NCBI GenBank assembly: GCA_030789695.1
Contig: CM061135.1
Location: 110,306,301-110,370,300, forward strand
DNA from: Scilla litardierei
Taxonomy: Eukaryota > Streptophyta > Magnoliopsida > Asparagales > Asparagaceae
Length of the DNA: 64,000 nt
Direction of reading: 5' to 3'
This document shows, one piece after another, positions 33,051 through 44,500 of this stretch. A program made the translations under genes and the position numbers. Position 1 is the stretch's first letter. The number at the start of each line of letters is the position of its first letter. The notes below the pieces were generated by a model. The model saw only the letters and a program-made list of their open reading frames with translations. It was not told where the DNA came from and did not search any database.

Positions 33051-33226
33051 ATGATCTTCGCCCTATCCAGTCACCCCGACGACGGGGGGGATTCTTGCTT
33101 AGCTCTGTGTAAAAAGGAGTTGAGGGGACAGACTTAGGGTTGGGTGTTTTTGGCATTCAACAGCCCAAAAATGGGTTTAAGGGATATATTCTGTTTAATT
33201 TCAATAAATTAGATAGCCTGTTTAAT

Positions 33227-33548
33227 GGGCCTGCAGCCCCATTTCGCTTGATAATTAATTTTTTACTACCAAAATTGGGCCTGAAGCCCTGTAACTCCAA
33301 TTGCAAACTTAACAAGTTGAATAAAAATTTGCCAATGGGCCTGAAGCCGAAATATTAACAATATTTTAATTAGACTTATTGAGCCTGAAGCCAAGTTAAT
33401 TCAATAGCAATAATTAATTTGTTAATTTTTGGCAAATGGGCCTGCAGCCCAAATATTGAAAATATATTAAAATGATTAATATTTATGGGCCTGCAGCCCC
33501 ATTCAAAATATTAATTTATTTTAATTCCTTGTTATGGGCATGTCGCCC
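33227..33548 (+). repeat. Seven small GGGC-N5-GCCC hairpins in the copia leader
   Basis: Units at 33227, 33277, 33337, 33381, 33438, 33487 and 33536, spaced 44-60 bp in AT-rich sequence. Loop variants are CTGCA, CTGAA and ATGTC. The 4-bp stem is kept in five of the seven, including the one with the most different loop. Confidence 0.7.
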
Positions 33549-34149
33549 AGTCCGTCATATTGCTAAAATTATAACACTCTTGCATTATTATTAATTTATG
33601 GAATATTAGGATTTTTTAAAATATAATTATCTTAAGGATCCTACGACCGCTCTGCCGTTAGTCAACTAACCTAACGGTGTATGACGTCTCCCCGTGGTCC
33701 GAGAGATCATTATATTTTATAGTCTCTTTTCCATATTATATATGCATGTGTTATATGCATGCATGGTTGTTTCTTTTGTGCATGAAGCATATTATAAACT
33801 GAGTGGATGTTTATATAAGTTAAAATATGATTTTGGGATCGGCCAGTTTGATACCTTTTATTTTCCTTGCATTTTTATTTTCTTTTGAGAGAATTTGTAA
33901 GTGAGGATTAAATGTATTAATGCCAAAGACCGGCGTACCAACAAATGAAGACGGAGGTGAAAGTTGTTAAATATAGGGACCCATTGTAGGTTTCCAAATT
34001 ATATTTTTCTTTTCTTTATGAACTGTATATTCGGACTTTGGACTTTGTACATTTTTGGGTATCTGGCCGATCCCCACATTTTACTTATTTTATTTTTATG
34101 CGTGAATTTACATCTTCATTAATTCATGCTTGTTTTAAATTGCATAGAT

Positions 34150-35161
34150 ATGGCAAAATTGACAAGCGTCGATTTAGAAGTCCTTGATGCTGCAGGGAAA
34201 AATTTCCTGAGTTAGCGAGTGGGCCTGAAGTTCCATTTGCGTTCGATGGCCCTACTTGACTCAATTTTGGCTCCTTCATCGGCCACAGCAGCGGCCGATG
34301 CTTCTGCTACATCTAGCAGCAGCACTCCTACCACTGTCTCCGATGTGGATAAGGCAAAAGCCATTATCTACATTAGGAAACATATAGATCGGACCTTAAA
34401 GGTCGAATACCTAATGGTAGAGGACCCAATGGAGCTGTGGACAGCGCTGGGGCACGGTATAAACATCAAATTGATGTTATATTACCGCGTGCCAGTTATG
34501 AGTGGGAAAACCTCAGACTTCAGGACTATAAGTCCGTCGTTGAGTATAACTCTGTACTTCATAATATCACATCACGCCTGAAGTTGTGCGGTGAAGAAGT
34601 GACAGAGCAACGCATGTTGGAAAAGACATTTACCTCGTTTCACGAGAAAGATGCAATCCTCATGCAGCAGTATCGTGAACGCAACTTCACGAAATTCTCT
34701 GATCTGATCTCTTGCCTCCTTAGGACAGAGCAGAATCGAGATTTACTGCTCGCCACTCATAATTTACGTCCAGCTAGCACTGCACCTATCCCTGAAGCCC
34801 ACCACGTTTCTCCCCAGAAGTGGAAAAACAAGAAGAATGCTAAAAATAACAAAGGGAAAGCTGTGATGAAGAATGGACGAGGAGCAGACCCCAGACAAAC
34901 AAAAACAACAAAGAAAAAAGAAACTTCACATGGAAGCAAAAGAACACTGACCAAGTGTCACTTCCTAAGAAGAATTGGGAGGATAAATGCCATAGATGCG
35001 GCATGACTGGCCATTGGTCCAGAAACTGCCACACTCCTCGCCACCTCCAGGAACTATATCAGGCGAGCCAGAAGTCTCTGCCTGAAACAAACTTGGTGGC
35101 TATTCAGCCACCAATGTTGTTCACTGCAAAAGACTTCGAGAACGACGACCTGCTTGATTAA
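34150..35161 (+). pseudogene. Copia gag in three frames
   Basis: The ATG at 34150 opens MAKLTSVDLEVLDAAGKNF, followed by a TAG at 34213-34215 where the family has Trp. After about 34450 the frame changes to one that carries LRLQDYKSVVEYNSVLHNITSRL and CLLRTEQNRDLL. Near 34940 it changes again to the zinc knuckle CHRCGMTGHWSRNC (about 34988-35029). The gag would form the particle around the RNA; this copy cannot. Confidence 0.88.
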
Positions 35162-35286
35162 GCTTCATCTTTTATCTATGCATTTAAAATTCCATGTAGC
35201 TTCATCTTTTGTTTGCTTTAGTACGAACTTTTATTTTGAATGTCTTTTTACATTTACTCAAAAAAAATTCGTTTTTGCTTATATAG

Positions 35287-38200
35287 ATGAAGTATGAGTG
35301 CCTAGTGGACAGTGCCTCGACGCACACAATCCTTCGTGAACATTGCTATTTTAATAGCATAAATCAATATGACGGTCCTGTTATCACAATTTCAAGACTG
35401 TCCCAAATAATCGAAGGATCTGGTGAAGCAATTATGTTGCTCCCAAATAACACAAGACTTCAAATAAAAAATGCATTATTCTCTCCTAAATTAAATAGGA
35501 ATCTCGTAAGTTTCATGGACTTTCGTTTAAACGGATATCACTTAGAAACCAGAGATGAAAATAAAGTTGAATATCTGTATATAACTCGTCAAAAAGATGA
35601 CCAGAAGATCATCTGCGAGCGATTTAAGGGACTCCCGTCGGGTCTCTACTATACATACATTCAACCAATAGAAGCCAATATGACTGAGCACCAGACATGT
35701 CCATCACTGCCAGAGTTCCAACTCTGGCACAACAGACTTGGTCACCCTGGATCAGCAATGATGCGACGCATCATTTCTGAATCCCGTGGACATAAATTGA
35801 AAAACCTGAAAATTCTTCATAAGGGTGAATTTCCTTGTCCCCTTGTTTCAAGGGAAAACTTATAACGAGATCCTCCCTCCTGAAAGTGGGATTAGAGTCT
35901 CATGGCTTCCTTGAGAGAATTCATGGTGACATTTGCAGGCCTATTCACCCCGCAAGTGGCCCATTTCGGTACTTCATGGTACTGATTGATGCATCAACTC
36001 GATGGTCTTATGTGTGCCTCTTGTCCACCCGCAACCTAGCTTTTCCAAAGCTATTGGCACAAATAATAAGGTTGCGTGCTCATTTCCCCGATAACCAAAT
36101 CAAGAAACTACGTCTTGATAATGCGAGAGAATTTACTTCACAAGTCTTCGAAGACTATTGCCGGGCAACGGGTATTGAAGTTGAACATCCTGTAGCACAT
36201 GTTCACACCCAAAACGGATTAGCTGAGTCCCTTATAAAGAGACTCCAATGGATTGCACGCCCATTGCTTATGCAATCCCAGTTGCCTGTGGATGCTTGGG
36301 GGCATGCTATTTTACATGCCACATCACTTATTAAGATAAGACCCTCTGGAGGTCATACTTTATCCCCGATGCAACTAGCATATGGCGCACCTCCGGATAT
36401 CTCTCATTTGAGAGTGTTTGGTTGTGCGGTATATGTCCCAATAGCACCACCTCAGAGGACCAAAATGGGTCCTCAGCGTCGTCTAGGTATATATATTGGG
36501 TTTGATTCGCCCTCTATTATAAGATACCTTGAACCCCTGACGGGTGACGCATTCAAGGCACGTTTTGCTGACTGTGAATTTAATGAGAAAATTTTTCCTA
36601 AACTGGGCACACAGTCTAAGAAGCCAGAAGCTTCTGAGACCATTAGTTGGGACCAGAAGTCTTTGTCCATATATGATCCGCGTACTAATCTGTGTGAAGA
36701 TGAGATCCTGAAGATCCTTCACATTCAGAATACAGTACATCTTTTACCGAATAAGTTCACAGACAACCAGAAGATTATTCGTTCACACGTCCCTACTGCT
36801 AATACGCCAGCTAGGATTGACATCCCCATAGATGAATGCAATCCACCAGCAGCAGAATTGGCTGTACATCAATTGAAAATAGGACGCCCACCACGTTCAA
36901 AAGATAAAGTTCCTCGAAAGAGGAAAATTCCTGGAGATGATAAGATTATCCCTCCACAGGATGCTGAGCTCAGACCAGCTACTTCTCCCCTCCTTATTTC
37001 TCCTGCATAGGAAACAATAGGAGAAACATCATTAAATTTTGTACTGGAGAGGTACTGGATAGACATAGCACGGTCGTCGTCGACGATTTTGCGTTCGATA
37101 TTGCCGCTCACGTCACTGAATATGACGATGACGTCGAACCACGATCTCTAGCAGAATGTAAACACAGAGATGATTGGCCAAAGTGGGACGAGGCAATAAG
37201 AGTAGAGTTGGACTCACTCTTGAAACACAAAGTCTTTGGACCAGTAGTCCAAACACCAGTAGGTGTAAAGCCTGTGGGATATAAGTGGGTTTTCATAAGA
37301 AAAAGAAATGAAAATAATGTGATCGTTTGCTACAAGGCACGCCTTGTAGCCCAGGGTTTTTCCCAAAGACCGGGGATTGATTACGAAGATACATATTCCC
37401 CGATCATGGATTCGATCACATTCCGATTTTTAATAAGCCTAACTTCTCTAGAAAGCCTAGAAATGTAGCTCATGGACGTTGTGACTGCATATCTATATGG
37501 TGATATAGATAAAAATATCTATATGAGACTTCCTGATGGGTTTAAACTACCCCCAGAGATGAAAGAGATACCTCGGGACGTATTCTCTGTAAGGCTGCAT
37601 AGATCATTATATGGTCTAAAGCAATCGGGAAAAATGTGGTATAACAGACTTAGTGATTTCCTTGCACAGCAAGGATTCTCAAATAATGAAGTCTGCACGT
37701 GTATCTTTATCAAAAGAACGGGAACAGGATTCGTCATCATAGCAGTATATGTTGATTACTTAAATCTCATAGGATCTCCTGCAGCGATCAATGAGATATC
37801 TGAAAGCCTAAACATACTTTTGAAATGAAAGACCTAGGAAAAACAAAGTATTATCTTGGCTTACAGATTGAACACCTGAGAGGTGGAATCCTATTACACC
37901 AATCTAATTATACAAAGAAACTTCTACGTAAGTTTCATATGGATAAATGTCATCCTTTAAGTACTCCTATGGTCGTAAGATCAATTGATGTACATAAGGA
38001 CCCCTTCCGGCCTCTAGAAGAGGGGGAGGAGATACTGGGTCCTGAAGTACCCTACCTCAGTGCCATTAGAGCACTTCTATATCTGGCTAACTATACGCGT
38101 CCCGATATAGCGTTTACAATTAATCTCCTAGCCAGACACAGTGCAGCGCCTACAAATCGCCACTGGATGAGTAAAGCATCTTCTGTGATACCTCCAGGGT

Positions 38201-38760
38201 TCAATAGATCTGGGACTTTACTATCAGAGAGGTGTCTCCCCCAATTATTTGGTTATACCGATGCAGGTTATCTTTCAGATCCTCACACGGCAAAATCACA
38301 GACAGGTTTTGTGTTTACCTACGGAGGTACTGCTATCTCCTGGAGATCGGTAAAGCAAACCACAACAGCTACGTCATCCAACCATTCAGAGCTCATTGCG
38401 ATCCATGAAGCAAGCAGAGAGTGTTATTGGCTACGATTCGTCGTCCACCATATTCTTCAATCCACTGGCCTGAAGACCGGTGATTTGGAGACTAATGTCC
38501 TGTTTGAAGACAACGCTGTGTGCATTGCTCAACTTCAAAAGGGCTACATCAAGGGCGATAGGACGAAGCACATATCTCCCAAGTTTTTCTGGACACACGA
38601 GCTAAAAGAGGACAAGCAGATTGAAGTTCAGCAGATCCAGTCCTGCAACAACTTAGCTGATCTTTTTACCAAATCTTTACCACAATGTATTTTTTGTAAA
38701 ACTTGTAAAAGGAATCGGTATGAGACAACTGAAAGACCTACAAGCCTGAAGCTTATACGG
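35287..38760 (+). pseudogene. Copia pol: protease, integrase, RT, RNase H (frameshifted; RT motif YVDY)
   Basis: Protease has DSASTHTIL at the start. The pre-integrase HNRLGHPG block follows. A one-base slip near 35840 leads to integrase with its three acidic residues (HGDICRP, RLDNAREF, NGLAES). A TAG ends that frame at 37010. RT resumes in another frame near 37060 (KPVGYKWVF, ARLVAQGFSQRPGIDY), with a TAG at 37466-37468 and MDVVTAYLYG. The catalytic YVDD is YVDY: codon 37757-37759 is TAC. A further shift near 37822 leads to RNase H (TKYYLGLQIE, GYTDAGYLSDP, TKHISPKFFWTHE). Confidence 0.92.
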
Positions 38761-38918
38761 ATGAGGGAGAGTAACTTGTGTGTTGCACTCTTTTCCCTTA
38801 AGCTGTTGGTTTTTCCCACTGGGTTTTCTGCAGCTAAGGTTTTAATGAGGCAAACACGATTACTCAGGATCCAGAAGTATCCACCCCTTTTAGCCTTATA
38901 CGCTAATACCAAAGTAAT

Positions 38919-38935
38919 GGATGGATAAGGAGGAG
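38919..38935 (+). other. Polypurine tract of the copia element
   Basis: GGATGGATAAGGAGGAG directly precedes the 3' LTR. Confidence 0.7.
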
Positions 38936-39110
38936 TGTTGTGAGTGGGGGGAGGCCTTTGGCCTCCCCACCACTTATCCACCCATTACTCCACCACTCTT
39001 AATGTGGTGGAGACCTTTGGTATCCAAGTCTCTTGGAATACCTATGGAATTTTATAAATAAAGTACCATGGCTATTTGCCATAGTTAATCTCCTCCAAAA
39101 TCCTTCAACA
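38936..39110 (+). repeat. Copia 3' LTR
   Basis: 175 bp, same ends as the 5' LTR, about a dozen or fewer differences by eye. TATAAATA at 39053-39060. Followed by TTCAC. Confidence 0.92.
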
Positions 39111-39115
39111 TTCAC

Positions 39116-41559
39116 GTATAATTTAAATACTCTCAATTGTAGTCCAGTTAGTTCATTTTGCAATTTGTAAATAGACTCAAGCCAGTTTTATAGAGGATAA
39201 ATTGCAGTAAACCCTCGCACTATGGCCCGATTGCAGAAAGTATACCCACATTATCGAAATAAGCACTAAACATCCAGGCATTGCATATAAGTTCACAAAA
39301 AAAACTGACCCGTCAATTTTATCTTATTTTTCCAATTTACAATCTGATTCTATCATATGTAGTCACCTATAAACCAAAAAAACTAGTAAAGAAAGAAAGA
39401 AATTGAGGGGTCGGGAGCGACGATGGCAAGGGCAGTGGGTTTGGTGGGCGTGGCGATGGGTGAAGCCAGAGCCAGAGCCAAGAATTCAAAAGGACCCGGG
39501 CTATAAGGGTTACCAAAACTAAGCACGTGCGATAAAGGTTATATGGAGTACGGTTGCAAAGAACCAGTGCTAAAAGTGTTACCGGAAGTACGGGAGGAGC
39601 CCGGGCTACAGCCCACCTCAGCCACATGCTTGGCTCCACCCCTGGGTGAAGGGATGGCAGGCGGCGTTGGGCTTGGTGATGCCCATGAGCACATGTAGAG
39701 GATGGAAGGAGACGATAGGGAAGGAGACGATGGCGGGAGCTCCACTCGTCGCCACATGTTGCTTCTGCTTCATATTCTCCTCCTTTGCCTTGTTCTTCTT
39801 CGTTTATCATTCTTTATTGGTGATGTTAACAGTGAGGAATATGATGCTTTTGATATGAAGAAGAAGGGGATGAAGAAGAAGAAGGGGATGTCGAAGAAGG
39901 GATTGATGTCGATGATGTCGATGATGTTGATGAAGGAGAAGTAGTTGTTGGGGAGTGATGATATTTGCCAATCGGAACAATCACCTCATGAAAAATTAAG
40001 ATCGTGAGTCAGCAATCAAAGCAAACAGCAATTACATCCAATACCCAAGTTAATCCACAACTCAATAGCAATAATAAAAATAGAATACAAGCCAAAATAG
40101 AATCACAAACCTGACGCTAAGATTTCTACTGATTCCACCCAATTTTTTATTTATGTTCAGTTAAAGAGATCAATATCACATAGTTGGGGAAAAAAATGCG
40201 CATGTCAAGTCAACGGCTGAATACGTGTCTTGAACATGGGCTTAAAATTTTAAGCACATGTTCAGTTCTCTCTCCACTTTTTTGCTAAAAAAACCCATCC
40301 ACGTAGGATAAAGCCTCGAATTCAGCCCACGTTCAGCCCTCCATTGGGAGTGCTCTTATAGTGAACGTTGAAAATGACAGAAAATTAATTTTATTTTTCC
40401 CAATTTGGTTATTTCATTTGTTACAAGATAGAGGTTTTTGAAATGATATTCATAGATTGAGGTGGTTTTTCTTGGACTTACACAAACGCTGGAGGAAGTA
40501 GTTTAAAAATGTTTAAAGATAGTTTTCTGTTAACAACGTTGGAGGATTAAATTGAGAAAATTACAGTTCAGTCTTCTATTATTTTCAGAGTTCGGGATAA
40601 TATTTGGAAAAACAGCGAAACATAAAGATACTAATTGAAAATTAGCCAGAGGTATTTAGCATAAGGAGTATCTTATCATGGGGAGAAAATATATTCACTC
40701 AACTTTCTAGAAACATATTATCGATAATAATGAACATCAATCATCATATCATCTGGATGTGTGTTCAAGTAATGTTACTCTCCAACTATAAGCTAGTTGA
40801 AGGTAATTGAATATGAACTACCATCTTTGTCTAGCCTTGGGGCCACCTGACAGAATGCTCAGAATAACGAGACAAGAAAATAACCATTAAGGAAAAGAAA
40901 ATGCAACATATATCAAGTGTTGGGTTGGGAAATGAAATGTCCCAATTCAGGAACAGGTCTTAAGGCCTTGGTTAAGAAATACATGTACAGAGGGCATTCA
41001 TACAGTGAAGCAAATAACTGAACTCATTCATACCTCTTCACATCATAATAAGCAAATAACTGAACTCATTCATGCTTGACAAACTTGGGCTCATTCATAA
41101 TAAGAACATGAAAAATTCTCCTTACTACTTTTGGATTGGTTATGATTGTATTCTTTCATGTTCATCACGCATACAAATTTATAGAGTAAACCCAACAAAA
41201 AAAGGTATATCAATGTATAATGTTAAAAAAAAAAGCACTGTTACACGAGAAAATTTGCCGAAGAATTTTTTTAGCCGGCCACGGACACACAACACCGCAT
41301 CTAAGGATATCGATGAAGGACACACAATCAAGGCAATCTGGGAAGGACTCCATGTTTTATCCACGGTTTGGATATAAGTTTGGGCGCCATTGAGGAGGCA
41401 CATCTGCACTTTCATGTCACTATAAGAAGCTCGGTGTTGGGTCAAGGGAGGTTTCGCTATAAGTACTCCCCGCCAAGTTTACTCCTATCAGAATCCTTGC
41501 TTTGGTTCAACAAACTCGCGTACCCTTCCATGTACTTGCTCACCTCTGCCAGAACACCA
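39116..41559. other. Unassigned DNA downstream of the IF-3 gene
   Basis: No gene is supported. 39366-39660 is moderately GC-rich and looks like repeat scrap. 39856-39945 is a GAA/GAT-rich low-complexity stretch. The part from 41559 down to perhaps 41200 may be the IF-3 3' untranslated region, but no poly-A signal could be fixed. Confidence 0.4.
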
Positions 41560-44500
41560 TCAAACGCCAGGGGAGCCAGCTTTTGGTTTACTGAAAATAC
41601 CATAGCTCTTTGCAGCTGAACTGTTAGTGTCCTTTTCTGGTGTACCATCTTTAGACATCTTCTGATGATCAGGACCACCGGGCTTCATAGCACTGAAACC
41701 CCCATAGCTTTGACTTGGTGCACTAGGATTGCCAGTATTGCTAGTCCTGTCAACACTATAATTTGTTGAACTCTGACCACCAGATCCAACAGGCTTTGTA
41801 GAACTGAAAAAACTGGGACTTCTAGTCTGGTCGACAGTCGCTTCTCCAGAGTTCCTCTGATCACTAGATGGAGCGGTTTTCGAACTGCGAGGAACTCCAT
41901 AACCTGGAGCTGGACCTGGGTGTCTAGCCTTGTCTCCAACGGCTCCTAAATTCCTTTGGTCAAAAGCAGGAGGTTTTGTAGGATTGAAGCGATGAACTCC
42001 ATAATCTGGAGCTGGACCTGGGTGTCTAGGCTTGTCTCCAATGGCTCCTAAATTCCTTTGGTCAAAGGCAGGAGGTTTTGCAGCATTGAAGTGAGGAACT
42101 CCATAATCTGGAGCTGGACCTGGATGTCTAGGCTTGTCTCCAACGGCTCCTAAATTCCTTTGGTCAAACGCAGGAGGTTTTGTAGCATTGAATCTTCCAT
42201 GCCCTGATGATGGGGAACTAGAGTTAGTAGTGTTGTTGAACTGCCTTTGCCTTGGATCGAACTGAGCACGAGGATCACTTCCATTTCTAGTAGCTTGTTG
42301 TGGCATCTTCTCTCGGTTCTGATGGAAGTTCTTTGGCTCGCTTTGTTTAGCATATCGGTTGACTTCAACAACTGAAGGCTCTGACTCCGATTGAACAGAA
42401 GGCTTATGTTGTGATGGTTTAAAGATATGGTTATCCTCCACTGTGTTCCTTTTGGCATCAAACACAAAACCTTCTTCACGGTCATTGGTAACTTTGAATC
42501 TCGGTTGCTGAATGGTATGATCTACTTGGACATTGATCTCGGCATCTGAACCGCACTCACTAGATTTCCATTCATCACTATGGAGAGGCACCTTTTCTTG
42601 GATGCTGCTCTTGACTGCTTCCGGTTCATTTGTAACAGCACTCTGAACTCTATTCAAAGCATCCAAAGGTTTGATAGCTTTCTTCCCAGATTTCTTTGTT
42701 GCAAACATGACGTGCCTCACTATTATATAAGCTTGCTTTGAGTCTACCACATGTGGACCACTTTCCACAATAGCAACATCTTCTATCTGTTCAAAAAATT
42801 GCTCCAAATATTAGTACCAATTTAGATAATGCTGTTATAAAAGAAAAAGTGACAGGAATAGAGAGTTTGTTCACCAGAGCTAAAATTCGTGCCAATAACC
42901 CTCTCAAATCTTCTTCTTCTTTACCTGAGGGCAAAGCCGTGCACTGTCCATAAAGTAAAATATGATTACTTTCAACAATTCAGGCATTATTATTGAACAG
43001 CTTAATGCAACATATTATAATCGGCTGTCACTATTTGAAACTTTCCAAAGTGAGGGTTGTGCATACTGATAGATAATATTAAACCCCAATGGTTAGAAAG
43101 CCTACATAGTATATGTTCCTTTCTTGACGCCAAAACAAACAAACGAAACATGCATTTTTGTAAAGAATTGTCATGATAGAAAACAGATTGAGGTATCAAA
43201 CCACTAGTGAGCAATACAATTTTATAAGAAGTGTATGGCACCATGACTTATATTTAACAGGAGAAAGTAGTACTAACTCGTAGGGGGTAACTCAGAAGTA
43301 GCACTGTCCCTTGGGGGTAACACACAAACTAGTCTTCACACCTTGACCTCCTTGCATATCTCTTTTATGTGAGTGTGCGCGCATGTGCATATCGTTTCAT
43401 ATGATACGCAGGCAGATGGCAATGAAGAAAGTATATTGGCAGAAACAAGTCACTCCAAAAGCCAGGCAGACTCAAAACTGATGCACCCAATTTTGCTCAT
43501 TAGGGGTGTTAACAGAGCGCACATACCGTACATGACTCCAAAAAAATATGAACTACTATCAGAATCTGGTGTTGTATTCACTTGATATTTTAAATACAAA
43601 GCATTATCCAATGAAACTAGTAACTTCCTTACCTTTTCCCTAAAGAATTATTGTGAGAAATAGCAAACATTTCTACACTCACACATTAATTTGGATGCTT
43701 ATTACACTAACGGCAAAGAGCACCGCTTGCGATAATAAAGTTGAGCATTGATAATCAACAAATGACACACATGTTTATTATAAAGTCCAATTGCCAAAGC
43801 ATAAGTGCTCAATCTATTTTACAATGGACGAACTTAAAGTTGGTTCTCATCTACCGAACTATATGGCAGGCCATCCAAATGATCGTTCTACACGACATCA
43901 AACATAAGTTGACAGACGTGTGTATTAAGCTTTATGCCTAAATGGCATTTACTCAACCAAACCAATCCAAACTGCACAGGATTTTTCAAGAGTCGTCCCA
44001 TGTTCCACGGCAATTATTAAATGGTTCCTAATATTTACAGCATTGTCCTTGTTCTCTCTTCCTCTAATAGGGATTAGGTATTACAGATTTTGTTAGCAGC
44101 TTTTTGGTTTCTTGCGATGCAAATGGTACAAATGTTGCATGCAACGGAAGCTGCATGCAACATTTTTTGCAACACATTAGCTTCAAATTGATAGGATTTT
44201 TCTAGGTTTTTGATATAGAAAGTAATGGTTTTTGCTGGAAAGGTGGAATTTTTAGTTGAAAGATGATATATTTAGGGTAAAGGAAAGATTTTTAGGACTA
44301 AAAGAGAGGTTTTGGAGGAAAGGTGCTATCATTATTGATAAATAACTGAAAATAAAAGAAGATACAAAGATAGGATGAGTCCTTTCGAGAAAAACTCGCT
44401 CTCCCAAGCCACCGATTCGAGAGGAGGCCACACTCTCCAACGAAAAGATGGATACTCTCAACCTCGCACAAGTTTTCTCGCAATATTTGACTTACCTTCT

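Larger units (their letters stand above)
32116..39110 (+). mobile_element. Complete but inactive Ty1/copia retrotransposon
   Basis: Two 175-bp LTRs (32116-32290, 38936-39110) with TGTTG...CAACA ends, and a perfect target duplication TTCAC (32111-32115, 39111-39115). Gene order is gag, protease, integrase, RT, RNase H, the copia order. A 1.86-kb leader carries two hairpin arrays. Coding regions have many frameshifts and stops, and the RT catalytic motif is changed. The 6995-bp size is not unusual for copia elements, but the leader is long for such short LTRs. Confidence 0.95.

Noticed and set aside
32599..33156. Long Gly/Pro/Arg-rich open frames on both strands of the copia leader
   Set aside because: They follow from alternating C and G runs, appear in several frames at once and contain no domain.
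39856..39945. Acidic GAA/GAT-rich frame that could be a C-terminal exon
   Set aside because: Low-complexity trinucleotide run with a stop just upstream and no identifiable partner exon.
40190..40360. Possible MITE (ends near TTGGGGAAAA and CCATTGGGAGTGCTCTT)
   Set aside because: It has the feel of a small hAT-type element, but no matching inverted ends or target duplication could be shown.
41457..41678. Minus-strand frame overlapping the IF-3 stop ([16 protein letters not shown]...)
   Set aside because: It looks somewhat protein-like and could be an alternative C-terminus after a frameshift, but nothing in the sequence supports a splice or shift, so the TGA at 41560 is kept.
42150..42485. 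Alternative minus-strand frame across the IF-3 last exon
   Set aside because: It is a shadow of the 408-codon frame, which joins properly to the IF-3 domain exons.
43255..43345. Sequence like the arms of the foldback element at 50232 (GTACTAACT, GGGGGTAAC)
   Set aside because: Shared words are short and not in the same order; no inverted arms were found.
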